A stretch of 64,000 bases of DNA from Alkalinema sp. CACIAM 70d (GCA_002148405.1 MUGG01000121.1:1-64000); one strand, 5' to 3'; counted from the stretch's first letter, positions 8,845-17,894 are shown. The notes: generated from the sequence alone by a model not told the origin. Numbers and translations are program-made.

Positions 8845-8875
8845 GGGACTTCCCGCAACTGTTGCGGGAAGTCCC
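8845..8875. terminator. Intrinsic terminator between trpB and the opposing gene
   Basis: A perfect 14-bp stem (GGGACTTCCCGCAA / TTGCGGGAAGTCCC) with a 3-nt loop is followed by TTCGTTTT and preceded by an A-rich run. It serves trpB and, through the A-rich left flank, could also end transcription of the opposing gene at 8969. Confidence 0.85.
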
Positions 8876-8968
8876 TTCGTTTTGAATGCCCTCTTTGGAC
8901 TGGGTTGGATAGCGGTGATTATTCGAGCAATAAACTATGTTCAAGAATCTATATTCAAGAATCAGTGT

Positions 8969-9682
8969 TTAGAGCCGACTTTGCAGAGATTGATCCAGAA
9001 CTAACCGTTGAATAAAAAAGGGCTGGGCCGCAGAATGCTTGCGTTTGTAGAGTTCAAAAGCTTTGACGGCAGGGGACGCAATCATATTGAGTTTTTTACC
9101 CAAATCAGCGGAAAAGGCAGGGCCATCTAGGAATTCAGTGGTTTCGATCGTCACCTGGAGTAAGGTTTCTTCCAGCGCTAAAAAGACTTTGGGATCCGCA
9201 TGGGTGATGACTTCTTCTTCATCGGTGGGGGCGGGACGGAGAGCCCGCGCTTGGATTAGCAGATCTTCCACCGCTTGCTCCACATAGGTTTGCAGGGCAT
9301 TCAGATCTCCTTCGCGGGCCAAAGCTAGCAGATTACCTTGGCCAAAATCATCGGTGGCAGCTTCTTCTAGGTTGACTTCAGTTAAACCCGTGGAATCCTG
9401 CTGGAACGATCGCTTCCAAGCCGTTTCCTTGCCCCCCGTTTGTTTGCCGTAGATGTGCAGTTGACTCACCGTCGCAATTTGCAATTTTTGTACCCCCTGG
9501 GTCACCAGGCTGACCATGCGGGTTTCATCCGGAGTGTCTAATCCTTCTAGGAGAATTTGGAGACGAGCATCGCTGTTGGCGACTTTGGCTTCAATTCCTT
9601 GAGGCTTCAGGGTACGGTTCAGCAGAAAAGCGATCGCATCTGCATTCCCCTGTTGTGCGAGTTCTAAGACCTGTTGTGACAT
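8969..9682 (-). CDS. Conserved cyanobacterial protein of unknown function
   Basis: From ATG 9682 (MSQQVLELAQQGN) the protein has 237 residues. The N-terminus contains the unit (L-A-Q-Q-G-N-A-D-A-I-A-F-L-L-N-R) followed by (K-P-Q-G-I-E-A-K-V), a motif found at the head of many cyanobacterial proteins of unknown role. A second LAREGDLNAL copy occurs near residue 122. The rest is helical and soluble, with no membrane segment. Function unknown; I recognise only the repeat. Confidence 0.65.
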   Translation of the reverse strand: MSQQVLELAQQGNADAIAFLLNRTLKPQGIEAKVANSDARLQILLEGLDTPDETRMVSLVTQGVQKLQIATVSQLHIYGKQTGGKETAWKRSFQQDSTGLTEVNLEEAATDDFGQGNLLALAREGDLNALQTYVEQAVEDLLIQARALRPAPTDEEEVITHADPKVFLALEETLLQVTIETTEFLDGPAFSADLGKKLNMIASPAVKAFELYKRKHSAAQPFFIQRLVLDQSLQSRL

Positions 9683-9866
9683 CGGAGTCTCCTTGGTTCG
9701 CAAACCCCCAGAGCCTTTTGCCTAGTGCATCTGAGGTTGCTGATCGTGAACTGGTTATAGGACGGACAGTATTCCTAAGATAGCCCAGGCCAAATAGAGG
9801 ACAGGGGGAATTCTGTGCCAATTTTGGGTGAGTCCACTGGTTCTGAGGGGTCTGATCTGATCCGGT

Positions 9867-10526
9867 TTAGCCACAGGGGAGGGTAATGTTCAAGTCCGAT
9901 CTCCAGTCCGCGATCGATTTTTCCCACTGGGTTTCCCAGGTTTGCGCCAGAAAGGGTTTTGCTTGCAAGCCCATCTGCCAGCCCCTTTGCAAACTCTCAA
10001 CCACCTGATTCAGTGGGCCAGTCATTTTGAGGGTATGCAGCAGGGTAGCCGCTAGAATTGTAACGGAAAGGGGCGAATGGGTTTGGGCCAGGGTAAAGGC
10101 TTGAAGTCCCATTTCTCCGGCTAAGTCGGTACCAAATCCGGTGATCAGATGCCAAATGTCATGGGTCTGCCGCATCCGAATCGCTAAGTAGCTATAGTCA
10201 TCTTCGATCGGAATTTGGCGATAGAAATTCGGATCGAGGTTCATGGCCTTGAGGGTTGCGGCATAGCCATACCCTAAGGAGTCAGCGGGATAGGTTAGGA
10301 GTTGTTCCAGATCGATCGCAGGGGGTTTGTAGCGGGCTTGGACGATCGCGGCGACTTCCGGCTGGGCATAGGCGTAGTCGATAAACTGCTGGTAAAGATC
10401 GGTTGGACGGAGCCCATCGGCCAGGTCAAAGACGGCTTCGGTCTGGCTAGGATTATTCACGAGGTTGATAAATCCCTGGGCTGCCTGGAGCAGATGGGGC
10501 GCGAGGTCAATGGGGGGGTGGGGCAT
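9867..10526 (-). CDS. COQ4-family protein
   Basis: ATG 10526 (MPHPPID) gives 219 residues; longer in-frame readings have no plausible start signal. The family's zinc-ligand motif is complete: HDIWH at 122-126 and the glutamate of AGE at 138, in the spacing HDxxH-N11-E. In mitochondria COQ4 acts in ubiquinone assembly and decarboxylation. Cyanobacteria make plastoquinone rather than ubiquinone, so a role in quinone metabolism is only an inference. The gene follows the DUF99 gene on the same strand about 100 nt downstream. Confidence 0.75.
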   Translation of the reverse strand: MPHPPIDLAPHLLQAAQGFINLVNNPSQTEAVFDLADGLRPTDLYQQFIDYAYAQPEVAAIVQARYKPPAIDLEQLLTYPADSLGYGYAATLKAMNLDPNFYRQIPIEDDYSYLAIRMRQTHDIWHLITGFGTDLAGEMGLQAFTLAQTHSPLSVTILAATLLHTLKMTGPLNQVVESLQRGWQMGLQAKPFLAQTWETQWEKSIADWRSDLNITLPCG

Positions 10527-10632
10527 GATGGGTAGATGTTTCCAATAACAACACCAGGATTCTAGCGAGGATAATGAGGTGAGATCGATGGACGCAGGCC
10601 AATTTATGCCATGCCCCCCTACAGCATGGATC

Positions 10633-11217
10633 CTAAGCCTGCCGCCCACTTTCACCTTTCAACACTGCGGCAGTAATTAAATGAGCAATGCGCAGGGCTT
10701 CAGGGACATGACCCCGATCGGTGAGGCGAGCTAAAGTATGGGCGATCGTTGGAGGGTTTTCGCCGCACACCTGAAAATAAAAAGGGGGATGGTGGTAAAT
10801 CGATCCCGATCGCTGGAGGATTGCCAATCGATTTTCTGGTTTTGGTAAGCGTTCGATCGCCCATTGCATCTTCTGTAGTTTGGGATAACGCCGCATCACC
10901 GCAACGCAGGGTAGTCCCAAGGTGGTGGCCAAGCGTGGCAGTTCGATCACGTTCAACCCACCCATGGAAATGCCATCCAATAACACGAGGTGCAGTTGAT
11001 CGAGAAATTTACTCGCTTGTAGCAATTCAATTAAGCGATCGGTAGCATCCCAGCCATCGGCGGTAATGTTGCCCCAGAGCATCCCTTCAAATCGCGTTCC
11101 TGCACAGACAACTCCGGCAACAGGGACAGGTTCTGTTTGTCCCCGCGTAAATGGCGCATCATCAAACCCAATTACCCGAATCGTTTTGCGTTGTTCCAGC
11201 AATGTTTCCAGTTTCAT
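10633..11217 (-). CDS. DUF99 family protein (endonuclease dU/EndoV-like fold)
   Basis: ATG 11217 (MKLETLLEQ) gives 194 residues. The family blocks are present: RVIGFDDAPF near the start, VAGVVCAGTRFEGMLWG, and LVLLDGISMGGLNVIEL. DUF99 proteins share the RNase H-like fold of endonuclease V, and archaeal members have been assigned a deoxyuridine endonuclease activity. The conserved acidic residues of FDD and LLDG are kept here. A nucleic-acid repair role is plausible but unproven in cyanobacteria. Confidence 0.75.
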   Translation of the reverse strand: MKLETLLEQRKTIRVIGFDDAPFTRGQTEPVPVAGVVCAGTRFEGMLWGNITADGWDATDRLIELLQASKFLDQLHLVLLDGISMGGLNVIELPRLATTLGLPCVAVMRRYPKLQKMQWAIERLPKPENRLAILQRSGSIYHHPPFYFQVCGENPPTIAHTLARLTDRGHVPEALRIAHLITAAVLKGESGRQA

Positions 11218-11330
11218 GATTGCCTGAGAACTCCAGATAATCAACGATTATCCATTGGCTTTTAGACAGGCACTGCAACAATGGCATCAACCATGACATC
11301 GGAAAATTCTGATCCAACGGAACTACTTCA

Positions 11331-11666
11331 TTAACAGTCCTGTACTTTTAATTCTTGCACAGTACAAGTCAAGCAGGGACGTAGAGGATCGGATAAATCT
11401 AACTGATGCCAAGGGATGCGATAGGTCGGTCGGTCTGCGGATTCATGGAAGAAGGTAAAGGCTTTGGTAAAGAAGTGCTGAACAGACAGTCGTTCAGCGA
11501 TCGCAGCCCAACCGACTAGAAAATCTGTAATTACCCATTCATCACCTTGTTGCGCTGCTAGCACTTCTTCAATCCGTCCAACTTCCTTTCCTTCTACATC
11601 AATGACTAAATTCCCCAACAGAAGTTCTAAATGTATTTCTTGGTGTAATTCATTTCCAAGCATCAT
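11331..11666 (-). CDS. PRC-barrel-like protein (last gene of the NRAMP operon)
   Basis: The 111-residue protein has the small beta-barrel pattern of PRC domains: LLLGNLVIDVEGKEVGRIEEVL, then VITDFLVGW, and a closing YRIPWHQLDL. The ATG at 11666 overlaps the stop of the preceding gene (ATGA), with CCTCC on the plus strand (GGAGG in the mRNA) just upstream. It is similar in plan to the product of 11663-12019, so the two may be ancient duplicates or form a heterodimer. Confidence 0.65.
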   Translation of the reverse strand: MMLGNELHQEIHLELLLGNLVIDVEGKEVGRIEEVLAAQQGDEWVITDFLVGWAAIAERLSVQHFFTKAFTFFHESADRPTYRIPWHQLDLSDPLRPCLTCTVQELKVQDC

Positions 11667-12019
11667 TTGCCTCCTGGGATATGTTTAATCACATGGTTCC
11701 GCAGCCAGCGTTCATAATCTAAAGCAGGAGTTTGCTCTGCTTCAACATCAATTTCAACATCAATGCCAGTATCCCGCACCTTGGCCCAAGGAATGCGATA
11801 GGGTAATTCGCACTTCCCCCAACGTCGTTCTAAGGCAAAAATCCATTGATATAGACGAGGATGGAGGCGGCGGGCTAAGGCAGTAGCTCCGGTTTCTAAA
11901 TAGGCTAATCGGGGAGGTTGTCCTGGGCGCAACTCAATGACAATGCCATCCACTTTACCCATCTTGCGCTGATTGCGATCGACGAGTTGGTTATCGAGAA
12001 CATCTCGAATTAAATGCAT
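11663..12019 (-). CDS. PRC-barrel-like protein
   Basis: ATG 12019 is preferred over a TTG at 12031 because GGAGG lies 5 nt upstream, giving 118 residues. The opening LIRDVLDNQLVDRNQRKMGKV is a PRC-type barrel strand pair, followed by RLAYLETGATALARRL and YRIPWAKVRDTGIDVEID. It begins one base after the transporter's stop codon, so the genes are translationally tight. PRC-barrel proteins are commonly encoded next to metal transporters and are thought to sense or gate; the precise role here is inferred. Confidence 0.65.
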   Translation of the reverse strand: MHLIRDVLDNQLVDRNQRKMGKVDGIVIELRPGQPPRLAYLETGATALARRLHPRLYQWIFALERRWGKCELPYRIPWAKVRDTGIDVEIDVEAEQTPALDYERWLRNHVIKHIPGGK

Positions 12020-12020
12020 A

Positions 12021-13235
12021 TCAACCTCCAAAAATTTCTAGGGGAATGGCAACGATCGCTAGCACAAAAGCTAATATTGTTGTGAAAACAACAACACCAT
12101 TGCTAATCCAACCATTTTTATGATCACCGACATATTTACGATCGTTCATCAAGACGAGAAATGGAACAATCACTGTCGGTAAAATTACAGCAGTTAATGC
12201 CATGGAAAATAATGTCAGTTGCAGTGGGTCTAGACCAATGAGAATCAGCACTGTAGCTGAAAAGACAAATACTGTATAAATTGAACTGAACCGAGCCGCT
12301 TCCCGAGGATGCAAGTTTTCTCCCCAGTTCCAGCCCAGCGCTTGGGCAACAATGTAGGCTGTGTCCAAGGTGACTTCCAAAGCAGCCCCAAAACAGGCAA
12401 TTCCCAACGATACCGCAAATAAGATAAACCCCCAATAGCCAAAAGGTTGGGTCAACATTAGGGCCGCTTGTTCGTAACTGTCTACGGTAATGCCTCTAGG
12501 TTGCAGAACTTGGGCAGCTACAATTAGAACCCCGATCGACACAATACTGCCAAAGCCCATCCCTAAGCTAGCGACTGCTCGATTGACACCTAGGTAGGAC
12601 TTATCCCATTTATCTTCTACGGCTCCAGAGGAATAAAAGTAAAATAAATAAGGACTGATTAAAGCCCCTAAAATACTCACTGCAATAAACAAGTAATGGG
12701 GCGTATCTTGATGCGGCAAGCTAGGTAGGAGGGATTGAGTTAGAGCCGGTAGATCGGGACGTAACTTAAAAATGGCGACAACAAAGGCTAGGGTAACGAG
12801 TCCGAATAAAGAAATTCCATTCTCAATTAAGCCAAAAGTCCCCTTCCAGAGAAGTAACCAAATTGCAAAAGCCACTGGTAAGGCCCACCAGCGCAAGTCA
12901 ATCCCGGTCAGCAGTTGCAGAGCAATACAGACTCCTCCAATTTCAGCCCCTAAAACGAGGAAGTCCACAATAACTTCTGCAATTAATGGAAACACGTAAA
13001 AATTAAAACCAAACCGCTCACGTACAGCGTCTGCGAGGGTATGTTGACTCACTGCCGCTAGACGGCCTGACATTTCCACCAAAAAGATAACGCAGATTGT
13101 GCCTAATACAATGGCCCACAACAAATGAAATCCGAAGCTAGAACCGGCTTCAGCTGAAGTTGCGATCGCGCCAACATCCAGAAATCCGCCAATACTCGTA
13201 ACGATTCCTAGAAATATTTCCAGAATCTTACTCAT
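12021..13235 (-). CDS. NRAMP-related metal transporter with an atypical metal site
   Basis: ATG 13235 overlaps the lipoprotein gene's stop (ATGA); the protein has 404 residues and about 11 membrane helices. Helix 1 reads GGFLDVGAIATSAEAG where canonical Mn/Fe NRAMPs have DPGN. Helix 6 reads GALISPYLFY where canonical members have MPH, so the metal-binding methionine is absent. This places the protein outside classic MntH. NRAMP-related Mg2+ or other transporters show such changes, so the substrate is open (Mg2+, Mn2+ or another). It sits in an operon with two PRC-barrel genes and a lipoprotein gene. Confidence 0.8.
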   Translation of the reverse strand: MSKILEIFLGIVTSIGGFLDVGAIATSAEAGSSFGFHLLWAIVLGTICVIFLVEMSGRLAAVSQHTLADAVRERFGFNFYVFPLIAEVIVDFLVLGAEIGGVCIALQLLTGIDLRWWALPVAFAIWLLLWKGTFGLIENGISLFGLVTLAFVVAIFKLRPDLPALTQSLLPSLPHQDTPHYLFIAVSILGALISPYLFYFYSSGAVEDKWDKSYLGVNRAVASLGMGFGSIVSIGVLIVAAQVLQPRGITVDSYEQAALMLTQPFGYWGFILFAVSLGIACFGAALEVTLDTAYIVAQALGWNWGENLHPREAARFSSIYTVFVFSATVLILIGLDPLQLTLFSMALTAVILPTVIVPFLVLMNDRKYVGDHKNGWISNGVVVFTTILAFVLAIVAIPLEIFGG

Positions 13236-13615
13236 GACTGTTCCCCTTGGATTTTCGCCCAATCCTCGATTTGTTGTTGTTCCAGTTTGATCTGTTGTAA
13301 AGAAAGCGTAATTTTTTCTTTATCGTGTTGCTCAACACAAGTCACCATTTCTTGCAAAGTTTGTTTTAAATTTTGCAATGTACGATTTTTTGTATTTATT
13401 TCTTGTATTGACTTATCAATTTCTTGTTGGCTCTTCACTAAGGTTTGCTGGGTATACCGATCGGGTACGTTCCCTTGCTGCCAAGCTTCACCTACCATTT
13501 GTGCTGTGGCTGCCCACGATCGAGTGGTTTTAAGAGCGTCAGTCAGCTTTTCCTGCGAAGTTTGGCCACAGGCAGTCAGCCCTAGCAGTAAGCCAGGGAG
13601 TAGAAAGTTTTTCAT
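13232..13615 (-). CDS. Lipoprotein with coiled coil
   Basis: The 127-residue protein opens with a type II signal peptide whose lipobox is LTAC (Cys16). The remainder is charged and helical, with heptad-like Gln/Glu/Lys stretches at about 65-125 that suggest a coiled coil. It is the first gene of the operon leading to the NRAMP-related transporter, and their ATGA overlap implies coupled translation. A periplasmic accessory to the transporter is inferred. No family recognised. Confidence 0.65.
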   Translation of the reverse strand: MKNFLLPGLLLGLTACGQTSQEKLTDALKTTRSWAATAQMVGEAWQQGNVPDRYTQQTLVKSQQEIDKSIQEINTKNRTLQNLKQTLQEMVTCVEQHDKEKITLSLQQIKLEQQQIEDWAKIQGEQS

Positions 13616-13797
13616 AAAATTATGAGGTGAGACAAATGAGTGTGTCTAAATTACTTCTAATCCTTCTGTCTGAAAAAGGGAAACGCCTTTAGAGAGACAT
13701 TTAGGGTTTACGGTGGAAGCGACACGGAGCAGGCATTGCCCAAAGGTACAAAAATCCTGTCTCCCCCAGTTAACATCTCTCCAGATCAACATTGGGT

Positions 13798-14205
13798 TTA
13801 CGATCTCAGCAGAATGGGAAAGACAATCAATGCAATATCAATTGAAAGGAGCCATAGCAAATGAATCATTGAAACCCCTCCCCCATGCATTGCGATCGCG
13901 CCTTGCAAGATTGTCCACATCCAAAAAAATAGAATCGTCAGCAATAATCTTGCTGTTTTCCACCGCTTCCATTGCGGATTTAAAACTAAATAAAGTGCAG
14001 TCAGTTCAATTAGGCTAAAAATCAAATAAAGGTTAAACGCTCCTGGCGCATTGGTACCGTATTTATCTACCAGGCCAGGATCATTCCAATAGTCAACTTT
14101 CATCCAGATGACACAGAGCACCCAAGACACACCCAGGCTGTAATATTGAATAAATCTTACGGAAGTTTGTTTAATACATTTAAGAACTTGAAGCAGATGA
14201 TTCAT
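13798..14205 (-). CDS. Small four-helix membrane protein, unknown
   Basis: The 135-residue protein has about four hydrophobic segments (around 18-36, 58-76, 84-103 and 110-130) with short polar links. It resembles small DUF2834-like membrane proteins, but I cannot assign a family. It stands alone on the minus strand between the rbc operon end and the lipoprotein operon. Confidence 0.5.
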   Translation of the reverse strand: MNHLLQVLKCIKQTSVRFIQYYSLGVSWVLCVIWMKVDYWNDPGLVDKYGTNAPGAFNLYLIFSLIELTALYLVLNPQWKRWKTARLLLTILFFWMWTILQGAIAMHGGGVSMIHLLWLLSIDIALIVFPILLRS

Positions 14206-14330
14206 GTGAAGAGGGATTGAGGCAACATGATCGCAAATTCAGAGTTGCTCGTGTATTCACCTCAAATATATTTAACTCCTACTTCAGCAGCAATTCACAA
14301 TCAGAATATTTTACAAATTGACAAAATAAA

Positions 14331-14356
14331 ATAGGGCAAGCGATCGCTCACCCTAT
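14331..14356 (-). terminator. Terminator after rbcS
   Basis: The hairpin ATAGGG...CCCTAT encloses the palindrome AGCGATCGCT. On the minus strand it is followed by TTTTATTTTGTC (plus-strand A-rich run 14321-14330). It lies about 28 nt past the rbcS stop and is a good candidate for the end of the rbc operon. The HIP1 octamer forms the loop. Confidence 0.75.
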
Positions 14357-14383
14357 CCTTCAATCTAATCAAACGCTTCCAAC

Positions 14384-14731
14384 TTAGTAACGGTAGCCGC
14401 TGTTGTTTTGGTTGGGCTTGTGCACGATGAAGCTCATCACTTGGCACTGCTTGATGTTATCGAATGCCACAACGCGGATGTAGCAGTTGGGGTATTCCGA
14501 CTTACATTGCTGCACTTCAGTCAACACTTCCTGGGGAGAGTTGCACTTGAACAGGGGCAACTTCCACATTGTCCAGTAGGACTGAGCAGGGTCGGGGCTT
14601 TCGTCAAATTCCACGCAGGGGAAGTAGCCTTGCTGCATCGTGTACTCGATTTGACGAGCAATTTGCGCATCCGTAAGGGGAGGCAAGTAAGAAAAAGTTT
14701 CGTAACGACGCTCTTTGGGCAGAGTCTTCAT
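14384..14731 (-). CDS. rbcS: RuBisCO small subunit
   Basis: The 115-residue protein is a cyanobacterial Form IB small subunit: [19 protein letters not shown] at the start, then [10 protein letters not shown] and [10 protein letters not shown]. Eight copies cap the L8S8 holoenzyme that fixes CO2 in carboxysomes. It is the last gene of the operon rbcL-rbcX-rbcS, starting 35 nt after the rbcX stop. A GxxTE-like start context (AGGAAACC upstream) is compatible with translation from 14731. Confidence 0.97.
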   Translation of the reverse strand: MKTLPKERRYETFSYLPPLTDAQIARQIEYTMQQGYFPCVEFDESPDPAQSYWTMWKLPLFKCNSPQEVLTEVQQCKSEYPNCYIRVVAFDNIKQCQVMSFIVHKPNQNNSGYRY

Positions 14732-14766
14732 GGTTTCCTCGGTAATCGTTGAGTGAAGAATTCTAA

Positions 14767-15159
14767 TTAAGAGTCTTCTGACTCAGAAATTTCTTGCTGC
14801 TCTGGATGGTTCCCTTCCACACTCACGCGAGTCATACGTTCCAATTGCTGCGATCGCTGCTTGAGATTCGCTTGCTGCATTTCCGCTAACAGGCGATCGG
14901 ATAACCCCTCGGCCAATTCCTGAGCCAAGTGTTCCCGTACCGTCAGAATCCGGAAGGCTAAATCCTGCCGTTCCTGAAACAGCTTCTCCATAAAAAGTTC
15001 ACCATCTTTAATGCTTTCGCGAGAGGCAAACTGGTGAAGCCAATAGGCGCGTTTGGGTTCCGTTTCATCGAGTTGCTCGTAAACTACCCGCACCGCCCGG
15101 TAGGTCAAGTAACTCATCAGCGTCTTGGTCGTATCCTTCGCAATCTGCTTGAGATCCAT
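14767..15159 (-). CDS. rbcX: RuBisCO assembly chaperone RbcX
   Basis: The 130-residue helical protein begins [20 protein letters not shown], the family hallmark, with [16 protein letters not shown] next. RbcX is a dimer that binds the C-terminal tail (EIKFEF motif) of RbcL and promotes assembly of the octameric core. The RbcL here ends [12 protein letters not shown], so the client site is present. The polar C-terminal tail (from residue 100) is long and acidic, which is normal for the family. It lies between rbcL and rbcS. Confidence 0.95.
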   Translation of the reverse strand: MDLKQIAKDTTKTLMSYLTYRAVRVVYEQLDETEPKRAYWLHQFASRESIKDGELFMEKLFQERQDLAFRILTVREHLAQELAEGLSDRLLAEMQQANLKQRSQQLERMTRVSVEGNHPEQQEISESEDS

Positions 15160-15198
15160 ATCTGGCGTGGAAGTAAGAGGAACGGGAAAGGTAAAGAC

Positions 15199-15215
15199 GT
15201 TAATCTGAGATTAAC
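15199..15215 (-). other. Hairpin in the rbcL-rbcX spacer
   Basis: GTTAATC-TGA-GATTAAC is a perfect 7-bp stem with a 3-nt loop in the 135-nt gap between rbcL and rbcX. It has no U tract. It may stabilise a processed rbcL mRNA end or make part of the transcript stop early; which is unknown. Confidence 0.45.
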
Positions 15216-15294
15216 CCATGATTTAAATTTCTTCACCCTGAGTCACCCATCCCTCACAATCCGTCACAGAAGGGGATTAGGACACAAAGCGCAA

Positions 15295-16725
15295 TTAGAT
15301 GGTGTCTTGAGCTTCGAATTCGAACTTGATTTCCTTCCACAGTTCGCAAGCCACAGCCAGTTCAGGAGACCAGCGGCAAGCTTCACGGATGATGTCGCCG
15401 CCTTCACGCATGAGGTCGCGACCTTCGTTCCGTGCTTGGACGCAAGCTTCCAGAGCAACCCGGTTTGCGGTTGCACCCGGCGCGTTACCCCAGGGGTGAC
15501 CCAAGGTACCACCACCGAACTGTAGGACGGAGTCATCACCGAAGATGTCCACCAACGCAGGCATGTGCCATACGTGGATACCACCGGAAGCAACTGCCAT
15601 CACACCAGGCATAGACGCCCAATCTTGGGTGAAGTAAACCCCACGGGAACGGTCTTGCTCGATGTAGTTTTCGCGCAGCAGGTCGATGAAACCGAGGGTA
15701 ACAGCCTTGTCCCCTTCCAGTTTCCCTACAACGGTACCGGTGTGGATGTGGTCACCACCGGACATCCGCAAGCACTTGGAAAGAACGCGGAAGTGGATCC
15801 CGTGGTTCTTCTGACGGTCAATCACCGCGTGCATTGCACGGTGAATGTGCAGCAGAACGCCGTTATCACGACACCAGTGAGCCAAGGAGGTGTTAGCGGT
15901 GAAACCACCGGTCAAGAAGTCATGCATGATGATGGGCATTTCGAGTTCTTTAGCGAACTCAGCCCGCTTCAGCATTTCTTCGCAAGTTGCAGCGGTCACG
16001 TTCAGGTAGTGACCCTTAACTTCGCCGGTTTCAGCCTGTGCCTTGTGGATTGCATCTGCAACGAACAAGAAACGATCGCGCCAGCGTTGGAAGGGCTGGG
16101 AGTTGATGTTTTCGTCGTCTTTGGTGAAGTCCAAACCGCCGCGCAGACATTCGTACACTGCACGACCGTAGTTCTTCGCAGACAGACCCAGCTTGGGTTT
16201 GATGGTGCAACCCAGCATCGGACGACCGTACTTGTTCAGTTTGTCGCGCTCAACCTGGATCCCGTGGGGAGGGCCTTGGAAGGTCTTCAGGTAGGCAACG
16301 GGAATGCGCAAGTCTTCCAAACGGAGAGCTTTCAACGCTTTGAACCCGAACACGTTACCGACCAAGGAAGTCAGCAAGTTCGTCACGGAACCTTCCTCGA
16401 ACAGATCGAGGGGGTAAGCGATGTAGCAGATGTATTGGTTATCTTCGCCGGGAACGGGTTCGATGTCGTAGCAACGTCCCTTGTAGCGATCGAGATCGGT
16501 CAGCAGGTCAGTCCACACGGTGGTCCAGGTACCGGTAGAAGATTCAGCTGCAACTGCTGCCCCAGCCTCTTCCGGCGGAACGCCTGGTTGAGGGGTCATG
16601 CGGAACGCCGCCAAGACATCCGTGTCCTTGGGGGTGTAATCAGGGGTGTAATACGTTAATTTGTAGTCCTTTACCCCTGCGTCGTACCCAGCTTTCGCTT
16701 GGGTTCTAGCTTGCGCGTAAGACAT
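15295..16725 (-). CDS. rbcL: RuBisCO large subunit, Form IB
   Basis: ATG 16725 (MSYAQARTQ) with GGGAG just upstream gives 476 residues, the normal length; a longer reading to 16869 has no such signal. The catalytic lysines are in TIKPKLGLS and in [10 protein letters not shown] (carbamylated lysine). The loop GKLEGD and the phosphate-binding [10 protein letters not shown] are intact. The product carboxylates ribulose-1,5-bisphosphate in the carboxysome. It is the first gene of the operon rbcL-rbcX-rbcS. The 500-nt leader contains inverted repeats that are candidate regulator sites. Confidence 0.98.
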   Translation of the reverse strand: MSYAQARTQAKAGYDAGVKDYKLTYYTPDYTPKDTDVLAAFRMTPQPGVPPEEAGAAVAAESSTGTWTTVWTDLLTDLDRYKGRCYDIEPVPGEDNQYICYIAYPLDLFEEGSVTNLLTSLVGNVFGFKALKALRLEDLRIPVAYLKTFQGPPHGIQVERDKLNKYGRPMLGCTIKPKLGLSAKNYGRAVYECLRGGLDFTKDDENINSQPFQRWRDRFLFVADAIHKAQAETGEVKGHYLNVTAATCEEMLKRAEFAKELEMPIIMHDFLTGGFTANTSLAHWCRDNGVLLHIHRAMHAVIDRQKNHGIHFRVLSKCLRMSGGDHIHTGTVVGKLEGDKAVTLGFIDLLRENYIEQDRSRGVYFTQDWASMPGVMAVASGGIHVWHMPALVDIFGDDSVLQFGGGTLGHPWGNAPGATANRVALEACVQARNEGRDLMREGGDIIREACRWSPELAVACELWKEIKFEFEAQDTI

Positions 16726-17225
16726 ATCTCCCTTCCTGTGAAATGTGAAATTCTTCACGAGCGGTTCCAGAAGACCAGAAAAACTCTGAAGTTCCGGAGT
16801 ACAATCTGTTGTCCAAACCCGCTGAGGTCCACAAAACCTGCTTACCTTCGACTGTAGCAAAGCTAACAAATTTGCTTGATCTCGCGAGCTAGGGACGAGT
16901 TCTTAAGCATAATATCAGGATCTCAATAAGCTTTACTTTAGAGATCCTGTAGCGAATGATTAATCCTTGTTATGGTTTGTAGCGAAATCTAAAGGAATGC
17001 TTAAGCAGTGGTTTACCTGGGTTACCCTGCATTGATGCTGCAAAAACGCAAGCTGAAATTAGATCCAGATTAAGGCCGCTGAAACCAACGCGGAGCCAGG
17101 ATATTTTAAAGCCTACGACACCCTGGAACCCACGACACCTTGGAGTTTGAAGCGTTAGCAGGGTGAGGTGGGTGGTCGCAAATCGAAAGATTAAGTTGAG
17201 TTAAGAAATTGAGTTAAGAAATTTG
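16726..17225 (-). promoter_or_regulatory. rbcL upstream region with inverted repeats
   Basis: The gap holds a perfect 8-bp inverted repeat, AGGATCTC (16917-16924) and GAGATCCT (16941-16948), separated by 16 nt. There is also a 9-bp inverted pair, CTTAAGCAT (16902-16910) and ATGCTTAAG (16997-17005), 86 nt apart. Such arrangements fit a dimeric LysR-type regulator (RbcR/NdhR-like) acting on rbcL, but the regulator is not in the window. A tandem 13-bp duplication, TTGAGTTAAGAAA, lies at 17196-17221. No promoter box is certain. Confidence 0.4.
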
Positions 17226-17894
17226 TTAAGGATGAGGCTCATTGCCAGGGATGTAGCTGCCCATCCGTCGTTCAAACCGTCGCCGATAGAGGAGTTCTAG
17301 CTGTCCGCCGTATTCTTGAATTAACGCTAATTGCCGAAGATACAGGCCGCGAAAACTGTTGGCAAAGATTAAGGTGACGATCGCAACGGTTAACCCTGCC
17401 GCCGTAGAAATTAAGGCTGTACTAATCCCCCCGGTCACATTAGCTGTATTCGTACCCCCTACGTTTCCCGGCTGCAAGGCCGCGAAAGATCGAATCAAGC
17501 CCAAGACGGTTCCCAGAAGCCCCAGGAGCGGCGATAGGCTGATGATGGTTTCAAAAATGGTGTTGAAGCGCTTGAGCAGCGGAATTTCCGCTTGGGCAGA
17601 ACTTTCTAGGGCGAGACGAAATTCTTCTGGAGTTGCCTGCTCCAGTTCCAGGGCTGCTAGGAAAATCCGGGCGATCGGAATATTCGAATTTTTTTCCAGT
17701 AAGCCAAAGGCCGCGCGGGGGTTACGTCGATAGAGATGCAAGGTTTCTTGCACAAGGCGATCGGTGCGTTTCAAAACTTTCGCCCAAAAAATTAGACGCT
17801 CTAAAATCAGCGCAATTCCTAGGATCGAGAATCCCAGAAGGGGGATCATCACTTCTCCACCCGCAGAAAACCAGTCACTAGACTGTGATGCCAT
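17226..17894 (-). CDS. MotA/TolQ/ExbB-family proton channel
   Basis: The 222-residue protein has three membrane helices: about 13-33, 118-140 (SPLLGLLGTVLGLIRSF) and 160-182 (TALISTAAGLTVAIV). This is the ExbB/TolQ pattern, with the conserved LLGLLGTVLG block and a large cytoplasmic loop between helices 1 and 2. Such proteins work with ExbD/TolR to turn the proton gradient into force on outer-membrane receptors. No exbD follows on the downstream side, which instead holds the rbcL leader. It starts a monocistronic unit facing the long spacer at 17895. Confidence 0.85.
   Translation of the reverse strand: MASQSSDWFSAGGEVMIPLLGFSILGIALILERLIFWAKVLKRTDRLVQETLHLYRRNPRAAFGLLEKNSNIPIARIFLAALELEQATPEEFRLALESSAQAEIPLLKRFNTIFETIISLSPLLGLLGTVLGLIRSFAALQPGNVGGTNTANVTGGISTALISTAAGLTVAIVTLIFANSFRGLYLRQLALIQEYGGQLELLYRRRFERRMGSYIPGNEPHP

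Noticed and set aside
15565..16659. Open 364-codon frame on the strand opposite to rbcL
   Set aside because: Arises from the codon bias of rbcL; it has no protein family signal and fully overlaps a certain gene.
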